A stretch of 64,000 nucleotides of DNA from Norana najaformis (GCA_964023275.1 OZ029916.1:17252150-17316149), one strand, 5' to 3'. Numbered from the stretch's first letter, positions 13,330 through 26,284 are shown. Notes: generated from the letters alone by a model not told the origin. Made by a program: numbers and translations.

Positions 13330-15270
13330 AATAGAAATGTTGAATTTATGATTACCTCTGGCAGATCAAGATTATGGTGAAAAGGTCATTTCATGTGGGA
13401 AACGCTGGAATTCTAGTTATTCAACTGTTTGGTGGGGATATAATAAAGTCAGCTCAAGACTATGGAATGAAAGATACATGATATACTACACTATGTACAT
13501 ACATCCATATATATATAACATGTACTGTTTTGTATACATACATAAACTTTATTAATGTTTCAGCCTATATATAACATAAGATAATAATAGGCCTACAAAG
13601 GCAGAACCAGCAGGGGCTCAAATAAGACTTCACCCTAGACCAATTAGGCTCTGAGCAGCCTCTCCACTGAACTAAGGACTTAGAGTTATGCCACTGCATA
13701 GGACCGGAAAGACTAATATTCCTCTGTATCAGCAGAAAAATTTGAATAGTAAGAGATTAATGTGCCAGGCATAAAAAAACTTAAATCAGAGGCAGATCCA
13801 GTTAGTTGTCTACTGACAAGGAATCGTCTACACGCAAATAAATAAAAATTCCGACATCACATTAGCCACCCAGCATTTCAAACAACGCCAAGCCTAGCCA
13901 AAAGTCAGGCCAATTTCCGAAAGTTTAATCCAAGTTGTAGGTAATTCAATGAAGTTCAGATCAAAACAAAATAACATAAAGGGAAAAGATAACAGCTGTG
14001 GAATACTTCCTGATAAAGGAATAACCGAAAAGCCCATTGTCTGTGTATCGATCTCCTGGTGAAACCAGATCAGTGGTATTCCAGGGCATATGTAGTAATA
14101 TATTAAAACCTAGAAAGAAGACACAGCGTGTCCAATCAGACACCCAATCAGAAACAGCCATCTGAACTGACCTAACCTCTGGGTCAATGTCAGTCAATAC
14201 TTCTAGGCAAGAGCTTGGGGTGTTGACTTCGTTTTGCTGCACCCAATAAACTATTTTTCGGATACAAATGGTTTGCATTTAATCTGTTAATCTTAACAGG
14301 CGCCAGTTTAAACGGCCTTGGTCAGATTGTTTTTAACGCAGTCATTTGATGACGGTCTAGTTTGTCAGAGGATGTCAGACAAGTTGAGTGGGCAATTACC
14401 ATGGTAGGCTGACAACTTCTCCTCTGCTGACGTGGTTCTAAGTTAGCTGCAGGCCTGCATGTGTTTAACAGCCGACTGCTTGCTTCTTTTAGCTCCACTC
14501 CTTCAGAAGGGGCACAATTTTTGGAAATTTCCATCGCTTTAAGACCCTTAGAAATCATATTTTACAATGTATCAGTTTCAACAAATGCTTTAAAACAATC
14601 TTTTTTGTTATTGCTCCAGAGCCAACAAGGTAAAATCCGGTAATGGACTCCATGCCTACCCGGTGAAATACAGCAATGGACTTTAGAGGTTTAATGTAAG
14701 AAACACCTACCAAAGTCAAAAGGGGTTACTCGATAAAACTAAGTCAACGTTATTCCATCTGTGTTTTTACAAAAGTCAGTAAAAAACACAGTCTACATGA
14801 CTTTGCATGAAGGTCAAACGCCACTAGACCAGGCCCTAGGTCATGGGTTTTTAGAAAGAGCTTACAAACTGAACAAGGAATAATCAATTGTCATGAAACT
14901 GTTCTGCAAGCTCCCAAACATAGCTCAGTGATATGGGGAGATACTCATCCTACTGTGACATATGTGGGGTGAGGATAGGACACAAAAGGGCACTGACTGG
15001 CAATTCAAGAGGCCCAGTACTAGCAAGTGCCATCTGGAGACCGACAAAGCATTTGACCAGTGAACTGCAGACAACCTAAAAGCAAAACAGTCAGAACATG
15101 GTAAGATATTCGGAGCACAGTAGAGGGTAAAAGGTCATATAATTTACTCAAACAGATACAGACATACACATGTACTTGTAGATGTGAATGTCTGTGTTTA
15201 GACAAATGGATCACAAGAAAATTATCTGCAGCAGCAAAATGCCAGAACCCGCAATGTAATGAATATGAAT
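13330..15270. other. No gene recognised; contains a repeat shared with 15.3 kb
   Basis: About 75 bp at 13,741-13,815 (AGAGATTAATGTGCCAGGCAT) are matched at 15,285-15,345, so part of this stretch is probably the 3' end of the same minus-strand LINE family. Two minus-strand frames (13,961-14,278 and 14,322-14,558) lack recognisable domains or splice support. Confidence 0.4.
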
Positions 15271-15274
15271 GAAC

Positions 15275-15615
15275 GAATATTAAGAGATTAATGTGCCAGA
15301 CATCAAAAATAATTTGCATCAGAGGCACGGTCAGTTGCTCAGGGGAGTCAGGCAGTAGCAAATGAGGGAAAACTAGATGATAGGCGAGTTGGCAAAATAG
15401 GTTTTAAGTTACCACCTGAAGCACAAGACTGATGGAGCGGAACGGACAGAGAAAGGAATGTTGTTCCAAATCACAGGTGAGGCAGAACAGAAAGCAAGTT
15501 CCCCAATAACTTTGCCCAAATAAGGTTGTTGCAGTTTCAGAGGGTCACTAGATCGTGTGCTACGAACAGGAACATGAAAATCAGTTTTGATGAAATTGAT
15601 GCTATGATTGCACTT
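15275..15615 (-). mobile_element. LINE 3' fragment (reverse-transcriptase C-terminus)
   Basis: The minus-strand frame contains VPVRSTRSSDPLKLQQPYLG and SPVIWNNIPFSVRSAPSV. These match the conserved C-terminal signature of L2/CR1/RTE reverse transcriptases (RSTRS..L......A..WN.LP...R...S). The downstream segment shared with 13,741-13,815 is its 3' tail region. Truncated and decayed. Confidence 0.7.
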
Positions 15616-16215
15616 GTTCAAAATTGAAAATCACCAATTCCTTCATACACTCATTCTTTGTTTCTTTCTCTCTTTCTTTACTTTCTCTCTTTCTTTACTT
15701 TGAATGTTTACAGTGCATCAAACAAGAAAAATGCAGACAGTAAACAATGAAACAGACTCATTTGAAGCTGCACCATCTAAAGGCAACCCATCAAGTCTTT
15801 CTTTGGTGAGCCGCTAGTCATGCTGTTTCGTGACCTGATTAAACATACCACTGCAGTTACCCAAGGTAACCTGATAAGTTTCCTATTCACTCAGCCAACA
15901 GAACTTCACTCAGCCAACCTACTACTGCAACCTGCACAGCACAAATCCATAATAGCCCGTATCAAAGCGAACCGAGGCAAAGGCCTGCAACACTTGGACA
16001 GACAACAGGATTAAGTGATTCTCCAGACTATCCAGTAACTTATAAAAACCAACCTCTCTCAGTTAACAATTTCTCTCACAGGTTTAAATGATAATAAAGT
16101 ACAAAGTTGCTGTGGATGGTTGAAAATATGAGCAAACAACATTGGAAAACAAAAGAGCACAGGAGACTCAAGGATTGAAGCTTACAATATTGTCTGTGGA
16201 AAGGAGATAGTACTA

Positions 16216-16262
16216 AAATGAGCAGGGTCAAGGCCATATGGTCACTATATAAAACCATGGAC
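16216..16262 (+). repeat. Short TATA-containing dispersed repeat, copy 1
   Basis: AATGAGCAGGGTCAAGGCCATATGGTCACTATATAAAA is matched at 44,427-44,455 and 27,137-27,175. Each copy is a GAGCAGG..GAGGCC..ACGGTC..TATA block. Its origin is unknown; it may be the end of a SINE or a promoter-derived repeat. Here it directly precedes a LINE copy. Confidence 0.6.
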
Positions 16263-16289
16263 ATTTACATTTATGTGAACTGGCACCAA

Positions 16290-17250
16290 GAAAGACCCAA
16301 CAATCCTGACCCATCTATCTCCCTCAGCCTAGACTCTGCCTCCATCCACACCTTTAATGCTAACTCTTCTGTCTGCAATTTAGGTGTTCTTTTCGACCAG
16401 AACCTTACTTTTTCTCATCATATCACTCATCTTTCCCGCTCCTGCTTTATGCATATCCGCAACCTTCGCAGAATCTGCCCTATGCTTGATTTCAAAACCG
16501 CATCTACCATTGCCACATCCATAGTCCATGCAAAACTTGACTACTGCAATTCACTTTTCCTCAATATTGACACAACCCAGATTAACCACCTTCAAGCTAT
16601 CCAGAATGTTCTCGCTCGTGCTGTCACCAAAACCCCCAAACACCATCACTTCACCCCTGTTCTCAAATCACTGCACTGGCTAAAAATACCAGAACGAATC
16701 GAGTACAAAGTCCTATCACTTACCTACAACACACTTCAATCTTCCCAACCCTCCTATCTTCGTCAGTTATTTACAATACAACCGCTTCGCTCAACCCGCT
16801 CTTCTTCTGCCCTAACACTTCTACGCCCTCCGGTCACCTCATCCTTAAAATTTGGTAATCGCTCCATAGCCATAGCTGCCCCACCACTCTGGAATAAACT
16901 CCCCCCAGAACTGCGACAGTTTTCGGACCCATCATACAAACTCACTGATGCTCCACCGCTTGCAATTTCTGCTTTGGCCTTTCACTCAAAACTCAAAACG
17001 TTCCTCTTCCACAGGTCCTAACTGACACCCCTTCTTCCTCTTATCTGTCTCTCCTCTCCAACCCCAAACATCACCCACCGTAGCTACCATGCTGTCTCTC
17101 TGCCTGACTCTTGGATCTTGACCCGGAACCAAACCCTTTTGCCTATCGATTTTGTTTTGACTGATGCCTGTGAATAAGCTGGTCCCCGCGGCGCGGCTTT
17201 TGTTGGGCGCTGTAGAAATCTTGGAATTACGATTACGAGTACGATTGCTC
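16290..17250 (+). mobile_element. L2/CR1-like LINE, 5'-truncated copy with intact RT C-terminus
   Basis: An open frame to 17,021 encodes the last ~240 residues of a LINE reverse transcriptase. Visible in order are LGVLFDQNLTFSHHITHLSR, IVHAKLDYCNSLFL, VLKSLHWLKIPERIEYKVLS, PLRSTRSSSALTLLRPPV, APPLWNKLPPELR and a C-terminal FHSKLKTFLFHRS. The 3' UTR (17,022-17,250) ends GAATTACGATTACGAGTACG and is shared with copies at 12.5, 13.3 and 44.5 kb. This is the best preserved member of this family in the window. The unit is 5'-truncated, so it cannot move by itself. Confidence 0.88.
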
Positions 17251-18560
17251 TAAGTAAGTTGATGTCCATGACACAGTTTTTATGTGGTGCAGAAAAATTT
17301 TGAGGACCTACATTACAAGAAAACTGTTTTTGATCAGCAATGCACAGGATAATCTGGGGCCATAAACAAAGGTTGCTTAATTAAGAAAATTGTAGGACTC
17401 ACAAGTGAGGGTTTCACAGTAGACACAACAGAAGTGTTTAAGATGAAGTTAAAACAAATTGGGAGTACACACTGTGATGGTTCTGACACTGGCAAAAACC
17501 ATTTTACATTTATGTTTTACACAGCCATCTTATTAATGAATCATGCTGCATCACATAACACCTGATAATTGTTTCAGATGTGGATTCACAAAAATTCAAA
17601 TGATTTACAATATGCTATTGTAGAAGTTTAATCTTTTGCACTATGTTTTGCTAATACCGTAATTCCACAGTTTTAATAAAGAAAATACTGGATCAATGCA
17701 GATCATTGATACAACAACCCTAAAGCATAAAAAGGACTTGCCTTTCCCATAAGAAAATATGTAAGGTCATGTCCCCTTAAAGTTCAATATAATGGGATTT
17801 CTTGAAAATAGAAGACAACTGTTGTTCCATAACCTCTAAAGCTAAAACAACTGTTGTTCCACAACCTCTAAAGCAAACCACAAAATGCATGGTGTTGTTC
17901 TGTATAAGCGATAAAATGTTGGCAAACTGAGTTCTTAGATAACTGGCAATCATTTAAAATATATAGAGATCTTGGTATAAATCCCTGCACATGCATTATA
18001 TATACACAGGAAATGGTATCATGACGTTCCCTTGGATATTTCTTGAGACAATTTTGCATGGATATTTCCCTCTGGGCAAAACCCCTTATTACTCTCCCAC
18101 GTGATCACTTGCTATGCAAAGATACATAGATCTACCGAAAAGAAGACATAAAAAGAACATAAAAAACATTTCTTTATTTTTTACTCTGAATTATGAAATA
18201 ATATAGAAATAGTGCATCTGCAAATTAAGAAAGCAACATACATAGCAGTCTCAGTGACTGATTCAGCATTGGCAGAATTTGCAAGTTAAGTAGGTCTATA
18301 AAAATTAAAGTTTTAAAGTTACAAGCAGCTATTCGTTAGAAGTTATGCAATCATACATCAGACCATTTACATACTGATCCTCTTAACAGCCTAAATTTTG
18401 GAAAGGATGACAAGTCTGCAGGCAGTCATGCAAAGCTCACAAATGTCAATAAGGTCCACATTCACAGGCTCTCACACACACGCAGCAAGCAGCCAACAAA
18501 TTTCTATTCAAGGTTCACATACAGTTACCACCATATTGTAAAAAAGATTTTCCTTTACGT
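17250..18560. other. No gene recognised
   Basis: AT-rich sequence. A 30-bp phrase about CTGTTGTTCCA.AACCTCTAAAGC is directly duplicated at 17,818-17,875. Nothing else could be supported. Confidence 0.4.
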
Positions 18561-18566
18561 CATCTG

Positions 18567-18770
18567 TTATGTCCAGCGAAGCATTTGTTCCAGTGTTGCC
18601 AGTTCTGTAATATCTGATAGTGGAAAACGTTTATTAAAGTTCTTCTTCAAAGTCATCAACAATCGATAGCTAAGTGACTGGTTTCGACTTGAGGGCTTAG
18701 CAACGGCAGTGATGGCGGCTGTTCTTGGGGCAATGCATAGCAGTAAACAACACAGTACAACAGCCATCAT
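18567..18770 (-). CDS. Hypothetical small secreted protein or peptide precursor (67 aa)
   Basis: The minus-strand ORF begins with ATG ATG after CTTAAA. Its N-terminus MMAVVLCCLLLCIAPRTAA is a textbook signal peptide, with a likely cleavage near TAA/ITAV. The remaining ~48 residues contain RNQSLSYRLLMTLKKNFNKR, then FPLSDITELATLEQMLRWT before the stop. The basic NKR followed by a short amphipathic segment would suit prohormone cleavage, though no peptide family is recognised. It could instead be the first exon of a longer gene, since no terminal-exon signals were verified. It lies within the presumed large intron between 21.4 and 5.1 kb, on the same strand. Confidence 0.4.
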   Translation of the reverse strand: MMAVVLCCLLLCIAPRTAAITAVAKPSSRNQSLSYRLLMTLKKNFNKRFPLSDITELATLEQMLRWT

Positions 18771-19342
18771 TTTAAGCAGAGGTCTTATGATGCAGTCGAC
18801 ACGAATCAGAGCACAATAATGCCCAAACAGTACACAGCCTGAGGGTTTAAAGGTAGTTTAGAGGGAACACAAGAAAAAGATGTTTTATACTACCTTTTAT
18901 TATCTTAATTCATGCTGTATATAGAAAGTGCACAACAAAAATCACAGTGGAGAATTGTCCTGAAAAAAGGCCCAGAGGAAAGTTAATAGAAATTTGTTCA
19001 AAGGGAAATGTCACAACATCAAAAGAAATAGAGGCCTATAAACAGGAAGACACACAGATAACCATTCTGCTGATGTATAAACACAAGCCCAAGTGAATAA
19101 AATGCCATTGCATACCTAAAATGGAAACAAGATGCTAGAAGTAAGATTTTTCGTGCAGAAGTTATTAGAAAAAAACAAGATCCAAACTATGTGAAGCATA
19201 GCTGCTCAGTTTTATACTGAAAACTTGCAACTGAGTGTTAGTTGTGTCCGTTGTTAGCTTTTTGGTTCAGTTCAAAAGCATTACATTTTGAAGTTCAATT
19301 CCCAGTTGTCTAAACCATGGACCAATATTATGCATCATTTAA

Positions 19343-19435
19343 GGCAGAAGTTTATATTTTACTCATACTTTATGGCAGAAGTTTATATTTCACTCATACT
19401 TTATGGCAGAAGTTTATATTTCACTCATACTTTAT
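19343..19435. repeat. 31-bp tandem repeat, three copies
   Basis: GGCAGAAGTTTATATTTCAC begins at 19,343, 19,374 and 19,405 with a 31-bp period and one substitution in the first copy. Confidence 0.95.
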
Positions 19436-19439
19436 GACT

Positions 19440-20815
19440 AGCTGTGTAATAGGTGTTTTTCCCACTGCATTACGCTTCCAATACATCAACTGATACAGGT
19501 TTTATTGCAAACTAACAGATCCAAAATAGCAGGTTGCAAAATAATTAACAGAACTGAATGCATTACATCATATGCACTGGTCAAAAATGAGTGTTTAGCA
19601 AAATAAATAACACTCCACTGTACTTAAACTTATATAAGGCTTATTACAGTTTAGCCAAACAATTATTTTGATGGCTATTGATTTATCCAGAGTTCCACAA
19701 CTTTACAGCAGAAAAGCAATGAATTCTTAAGTGATATGACACCAGTTTATGCTTCCTACAATGTAACTTGTCGGAAGAAAAGTTATAATAGGCTACCTAG
19801 TAATTACAATTTCATGCACAGCTCAGAACTTCTAATTAATTTTCAACTTAAAATGTGCAGATTAATTGTTAGAGTAAATCATAACCCAGCTTCTAAATTG
19901 GTCAAAATTGCTTAGATTTGCTCAAAAAATTCATCAAAACTGCTGGGGGCTTAGAGTGCTCACCAGACATCCTAGCTGGAATAGGATGTATATCCCTCCT
20001 GCACCAGCCATCCCTCCCTCTTCAGAGTCCTCCCAAACTTTTGAGCTCATGTTGTGGAAGATGCTCTAAATTTAGAACATTTTGTCATGCTTCCTTCACA
20101 GTACAACAATACATCACAACAAATCACTCATGATCCTAATTTCCACAAGCATGTTGTAGCATAAGAACAGAGTAACAACCATGGGGTAGAAGGTCACAAC
20201 AAACAAACAAAAATCCTGCATTATGCAATATTATCATCATGGCATGTCATCATTTGCATGCTCATGAATAGGAGATTAAAACTGTTCCATACATAACCAA
20301 GTATGCACCTAGTATACTTAAAGTACAATGTGTACTAAAGTGATTGAAGACAAATATAAGAAGAATGTCATTAAGCTTTTTAGGGCATACTCTGAATACA
20401 TTTTATTCAGGATGGACATGTAACACACCTGGAGTCTCATAAACTCGCTGGTACCCAACTTAGGAAATCAATATTGCATTAAAATATGTTATAACATGGA
20501 TTTTACACCTTTAAATGGCCCAGATTCAAATATGTGTGAATTCATAGGAATTGTATCAGTCATTCATATTTTAACTTTGAATGTACATAATTGAAAATAT
20601 GAGGACTTCTAATAGCTTCAATACTCCTTGCCACATATTTAATGTGATTGTTCCACTTTTGCAACTAAAAAGTACTTTGATTTTTTTTTTATTTTTTATT
20701 CACTTCCAAACTATTAATCAACAAGTTTCACCCCTTAATTTAATGTGGGCTATCAACTAATGGGCAAACATTTACGATGCTGGCATCACAGTGAAGTAAA
20801 GCAATGTTAATTTAT
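19440..20815. other. No gene recognised
   Basis: AT-rich DNA with a T-rich run near 20,680-20,700. The short ORF at 19,918-20,133 has no domain or splice support. Confidence 0.4.
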
Positions 20816-20819
20816 TGTA

Positions 20820-21205
20820 ACTGTAAGAAAGATTTATGTAGCACCTCTTCAAGAGAGACTCATCAGAGGCACTCCCAACCATGTAACAGAAAACCAGGTA
20901 TACCTCCAATGGGCCGGGCAGCAGCATTCAAGATTTAGCCGTGCATAAATAGCATTGCAATAATCAACCCTGGTGCATATGAATTCATGCATCAGGGTCT
21001 TGGTGGCTTGAGTTATAAGTGCACTACGTACTGCTTGAATCTTGCATGGGTGATAAAAACACCTTTGAAATGCTCTTCTGACGTCAATTCCTGGCCCAAG
21101 GTCTCAAAGGTTAGTGATTGGACAGGTGACTGCCCAAAGCGTACCAACACAATTTGAGAGGTTAACAAGTGTTCTGTTACTGGATTGTTGTTATTTTGGT
21201 GCTTC
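20820..21205 (-). mobile_element. LINE 3' fragment on the minus strand
   Basis: The minus strand, allowing for shifts, spells the L2/CR1 C-terminal segment: FKQYVVHL followed by a decayed MHEFICTRVDYCNAIYARL, the family's (F)..SRLDYCN motif. The end near 20,820 (read as GAGGTGCTACATAAATCTTT on the minus strand) looks like the usual GCTATATAAA-type 3' terminus. Decayed. Confidence 0.65.
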
Positions 21206-21390
21206 ATCTGAGCAATCCCTCAAACATGCTTATGAGAAAAAGAAGTATCTACAAAAGCATTTAAATAAGAGGTTACTTTTATCTTTACGATAGTCCCTGA
21301 TTAGCCAACAACAGATTGAAGTAACAAAATCTCATATTCTGATTTAACTTAGTGAAAAAATACATATAAAAAGTATTACTGACTGCTCAC

Positions 21391-21540
21391 CACATTAAGT
21401 ATAAGTGCTGCTCCTCCATGTTCTAAGTTAACCTTCTTATGACTGAACTTAACTGAAGATGCGTCTTCTTCAGTTGTCAACTCCTTGATGATGTCAACTT
21501 GCAAGTCATTTGTATCTCTATCACTTATCTCCACATGGCC
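21391..21540 (-). CDS. Internal exon, extracellular part of an unidentified protein
   Basis: The acceptor GTTTGCTGTTCACAG is followed by 150 nt open in one frame and then a good donor (AATGTG|GTGAGC). It enters and leaves in phase 0 and encodes 50 residues: GHVEISDRDTNDLQ, a Glu-rich middle (KELTTEEDASS), then VNLEHGGAALILNV. The alternating hydrophobic pattern suggests beta strands of an ectodomain. Phase and strand allow direct joining to the transmembrane exon at 4,835-5,074, which is why I place both in one gene. Family unknown. Confidence 0.55.
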
Positions 21541-23055
21541 CTGTGAACAGCAAACGAACATCAGTTGGTAATTTATCAGTGAAAATGTCAGTTTCTTAAA
21601 ATGATGATGATAAATTAGGTTACAGCAGCAGTAAGTTGGCAGCTCAAGTAAAAAACATAAGCATTTTTCTCAGGACTCTGTACAGTGCTCTTGATATTGC
21701 TTTGCTATTGAACTACTACACTGTGTACATTTTCTTTGCTAAATTACATGACAGTAAATGTAAATTATAATGTAAAGTAAGTGTAAATCTCAGTCATTTC
21801 TCAGCACCACACAAAAGCTGCATCAGGGAGACCATCCTAGTCACCAGTGGCAAAAATTGCACATTCAAGATCAGTGCCTTTAAGATTTTCTACATAAGCA
21901 GTATTCTGTTGCATACATATATTACAGATGCACTGAAACACCACTTATAATCAAAGTTAGCCAAAAGAAAAAGATAATTCAAATATCCATATTGGAGAAA
22001 ACACTGTTGATAACTGAAAATTAATTAGTCAAACAACAAAGATTCCACTGGTTGGGTTGTTCACAAAGGCCTAGCAGTGATGACTTTTCAGTTATTTCAG
22101 AAGCACTGTCTATTTAGGGATGAATTTGTCCTTATGAAATCTAACCTTATATACTGTAGGATAGCAAGAAGCACCTTCAACAGGTGCACCTTACATTGCA
22201 CTGTAAAATATTCAGTTCACCGAGTTACTAGCTAACATATATATGTATACATATATATTTATATGAACTGCTATATAATAGTTGTTTTATGAACCTATAC
22301 AATAAGGACACACATACAATTCCGGGCTACAACCCTGTTCACCTGTACATGTTTATAGAGCCCCATCTCCTTACAGTGTTGGGTCATATACATAAAGTAA
22401 GAATTGGACCTAATTAACAGTGACATGTATATATATATATGCATGCATACATGTCAGGTTTTACAGAGAATTTATGAACAGGACCATATTCAGGCATGTA
22501 TATGTATATAAATTGGAATTTAACTCACCCTAGAGGGTCTTATGCACAATATCAGTACAGAGTTATATTCAGAGCTATACAATAGATTTAAACTCACCTT
22601 GTGGGTCTTATTTAATACATTGTAAGAATAGAACAGTAATTAGAAGGGCACACATATATACAGGACCGAGCTTACCACCCAACCCCCAATCAATATACAT
22701 ATAGACTGATCATGGGTCTATTTATAAGTCTATATATACACACATATACAATGTTACATTTGGCCTATTTCAGATAGAGGGGTTATGGTCATGGAGGCTG
22801 AAAAAGGAGGCCACTGGTGGGTTTGTTATACAGTTACATTAGAACATTTCCTATCTTGGTCCACTGGGAATGTTTCAGTTTTGCTGTATTGACTTTATGG
22901 TGGGTTGAAGTCTTTTGCAGGTTTCGATCATTGGCTATTACTCCATGAGGTTTTACCCTTATGCTCTAATAATAATAACAGATGGCTGTCATTATTCAAT
23001 AATCATCATCCTCAATGCAACACACACCAGGAATAAATTGTCAACAGTCAAGCTG
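21541..23055. other. No gene recognised; ATAT-rich dispersed phrases
   Basis: Between 22,225 and 22,760 there are many TATATACATA runs and two copies of a phrase like AACTCACC(C/T)T..GGGTCTTAT (22,523 and 22,594), suggesting an old repeat. Nothing coding is seen. Confidence 0.4.
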
Positions 23056-23059
23056 GAGA

Positions 23060-23830
23060 AAAAATAATTTTTACAACTCATCAGCGTACGCAGTCTTCCT
23101 CTTCGCATTCATCTACTGACCTTGCAGGAAACCAAAATCCCACTCTCAGACAAAATTAAAACTCTCAGTGTCACCATTGACAACTCGCTCACTATGGCTT
23201 CACAAGTAGGCCTATCTTCGATTTGCAGGTATTGTCTCTACCACATCAAGGTATTTTGTCACATCAGGCATTCTCTGACTAATGACATGGCTAAAACAGT
23301 GACAAGTGCACTTGTTGGTTCTCAATTAGACTTTGCGGTAAATCCTCTTTCAACATAAAAAGCTTCAGAGGGTTCAAAACTCTCTATCTAGGTTGTTAAG
23401 TGTCCTTCTTCTTCAAATGCACTTCACTGACTTCCTGTTGAGTGGTGTATTAAGTTTAGAATTGCATGCTAGACCTTAAAGGCTCAGAACACTGACCTTG
23501 CATCATATCTTAAAACACTGCATCATATCTGAATACACTGCTAATACATAACCCTCCTATATTCTTGTGTTCTTCTGATACTGGTTTGATGCAAGGACCT
23601 AGGTTCAGGACAATTGTAGGATCACGTGCCTTTTGCTGCTGTGCTCCTTGTATTTGGAAAAAGACTCGCTACCATCTTTTAAATCACTTGCTAAGGCTCA
23701 CTACTGCACCCTGGCTTTTGCATGACTGCATCTTGGCTCCTAGCAAACATATATCTGCATATCAGATTGAGATTTACTCACAGCACACGTTTTAAGTGCT
23801 GCGCTTTAAATAAATAAATAAATACATATA
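23060..23830 (+). mobile_element. CR1/L2-like LINE, 3' fragment (family 2)
   Basis: A decayed plus-strand reverse-transcriptase C-terminus. KTLSVTIDNSLTM, IRHSLTNDMAKTVTSALVGS, KLQRVQNSLSRLL and the final WLLHDCILAPS segment follow in order across frames. The 3' end is GCGCTTTAAATAAATAAATA, an AAATA-type tail. A second copy of the same family lies at 31,625-32,610. Confidence 0.8.
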
Positions 23831-24190
23831 AATACATACCTAAAGAACATACATACACACATAAAGAACATACATATGTACATAAAACTTGTTGCTCACT
23901 TTGACTGGCCATAAGCACCTTCAAGAGGTACTGAGAATACACAGCAATTGTCTAGTTACATTACACTATACAAAAAGGTGCACATAATATCAAGAAATAA
24001 ATGCATGTATGCATAAATACACACCAGTACATACATACATACATAAATACATATAATATCAGTACAATACATACATACATACATACATACCAAAGCAATA
24101 CATATATACATACATATTCATACATACTTACACACATACTAGTACAATACCTACATGATATATTCATATACACATACATGCATATGGCAT
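23806..24190. repeat. (ATAC)n/(CATA)n simple repeats
   Basis: Imperfect ATAC/CATA tetranucleotide repeats, partly grown from the LINE tail. The Tyr/Thr/His-rich ORFs on both strands are readings of the repeat. Confidence 0.9.
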
Positions 24191-25018
24191 ACTGTAGTAT
24201 AAGACTGATACTATACAAAATATAAGATCACAGCTGAGCAACAACATATAGCAATTAACTTTCTGGACTATAATTGGTGTAATTCAGTTGCCTGTACACA
24301 TTGTCATGTTGATCATGTTGGTCAGTAGCAGTGATCTTTTAATTTGAGTATGACAGAACTGGATCTGGACCACTGTGTTTCAAATACAGCAATAATTCAT
24401 GATCCTGATAATTCATCCTGCTTCGGACTGCAGTGTATTCATTCACCCCAAAACCACGGCTTTCTATGCAAGAATGGGTGGTTCTAAAATGCAACGAATT
24501 TTATAATAATAATTAATAGCACTATAAGGAAATTGCACAGTTCAAGATAATGCATGTCTAGGCACAAGATATAGCACTTTTATGTATCTTTCAAAAGCAC
24601 TGCACTTGCTAGCCTAAGTGATGTTAAAGTTAATTAAGAACAACATGCTTATCTGTAAGCAAATAAAAAATAATGTAACTCAGTTAACTGCAGATGCGCT
24701 AACAGTAGCTCAACCTAGTCTGGCAACACAAAGAAGTAGCCTGAGATTTCAGCAAAACTTTGAGTGCGGATATCAGCAGGCAGTCTAGTCAGCCTAGATG
24801 TGCCGAATATTCATGTTCATGCCACGATGGCTTTTCTAGACCGTGGAAGACCACTGCAATTTGTCAAATGCAAACATGGAACAAGGAACTGAATCAGCTG
24901 GTATGCAGTCCGTAGCAAGATCTAAGTGATGGTGCCAGTCCATACAACATATATACACTGGTCACCCAGCATGATGCTAAGTCTCTTGTAAAGCCTTAAA
25001 TATAAAAAGTTGTCTTAC
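24190..25018. other. No gene recognised
   Basis: Nothing beyond ordinary AT-rich sequence could be supported here; probably intron of the minus-strand gene. Confidence 0.35.
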
Positions 25019-25129
25019 ATTTCATGGTTGGTTGCTCAGTGGCAGTTACAGTTACTGCCTCAGCAACATCACATTTAATAGAAAATACTGAACACTTTAA
25101 AACCAGGACGATGAACCAGACTGGTGAAA
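25019..25129 (-). CDS. Candidate internal exon with hydrophobic start
   Basis: The donor ATGAAAT|GTAAGAC is strong. The frame reads SPVWFIVLVLKCSVFSIKCD followed by VAEAVTVTATEQPTMK. With the acceptor GGCTGTCAG|TTTCACC the exon is 111 nt, phase 1 in and phase 1 out, which matches the phase-1 exit of the candidate exon at 26.2 kb. Alternatively an ATG at 25,145 would make this a first exon with a signal peptide (MDRLSVSPVWFIVLVLKCSV). The sequence alone does not decide. Family unknown. Confidence 0.4.
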
Positions 25130-26198
25130 CTGACAGCCTATCCATAAAACAAAACTGTGTCTGTAACCATCATGTTCTGCATGCCAGAAAATGGAAAAAG
25201 TGAATGGCTTAATAAGAAATATTCGGATTAACTGAATAGAGAAGTTTGCATAAACCATAAGGAGCTGTCTAAATTTATGTAATCTTGTTCATTTTCAAGG
25301 CTGAAAAGTTTATCTACAGCCAGTTTTTGGGGTTTGGCTGATTAAATTTTGAAGACAATCCACAATATTGCCCAGTCAAGCCAACAAGCCAGATAAGCAA
25401 TCAGCCAGCAGTATGCAAGTAAGCCAGCCAGCCAGCCTGACAACCAGTCACTCAACCTGCAACTCAATTTCTACAATGCCCACGAAATACGAGTATCCAA
25501 AATGACCTAAAATCTTTTTAAGACTGGATGTTTTTAATGGATGTCCTCATTTTCTCCATGCTTTTAAGATCTAGACGTTCCCCATGTGAATGATTGCTTG
25601 AAGTTCCTTGATTTACAGAACCATTTTTGCATATTTATTTACTGAAGACCTTGAGTCTATTGAGCTGTAGGCATAAGCCCATTTACCAGTCGTGCTTATC
25701 CAGCCAAGCACAATCATTCCACTGCAAGCATGCCATGATCACATCATGCTGCAATCAGACAGAGAGATGTTATCAGAGGTGCTTAATCGTTTGAGGGGAC
25801 CCATCCTGTGTCGTCCCGCAGGCGTTCCTGCCTTTTTTGCAATTCGATTACTGAGATGACCAGGCAGGATAGAGGAAGCACATTGCAAATCTGCCTCCCG
25901 TTAATTCAACGTAATTACATTTCGTCCGTATCTGTGACATTTGAAAGAAAATAATGATATCACCGGTGCTACATTGTTTTGCCTTTTTCCTTTCTCATGC
26001 TTTCACCTAAACACTCAACAACTGATACACATTCAAACCAAGAATAAAGACCACATAAATAGCTATCTGACCTAGCACAATCGTAAAAATTTCAAAGCAA
26101 TTGAAACTGCAAACTGCTGCGCTACCTCTAATGTTATTATTCGACTAGATTTCTATAAAAAACCAATTTCAAGAAACCTTATGCTATTTTGTACTTAC

Positions 26199-26284
26199 CA
26201 TCTTCATGGATAAAAAAGTTCTGGGAAGGTGGCAGAGCTGTACTGCAACCCAGCGCATCCACAGGTGGCGCAAAGTGAAATGGC
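26199..26284 (-). CDS. Candidate internal exon partly abutting a LINE
   Basis: The donor GAAGATG|GTAAGTAC is near consensus. Upstream of it one minus-strand frame reads HFAPPVDALGCSTALPPSQN and then FFIHED, leaving in phase 1. The acceptor is uncertain. CTTCTTACTGAAG at 26,285 is possible, but there the sequence already resembles the 5' region of a LINE, so the true 5' edge may have been displaced by the insertion. It could join the 25.0-kb exon with a Val junction codon. Confidence 0.4.

Noticed and set aside
23961-24225. Tyr/Cys/His-rich ORFs on both strands
   Set aside because: Translations of ATAC/CATA simple repeats.
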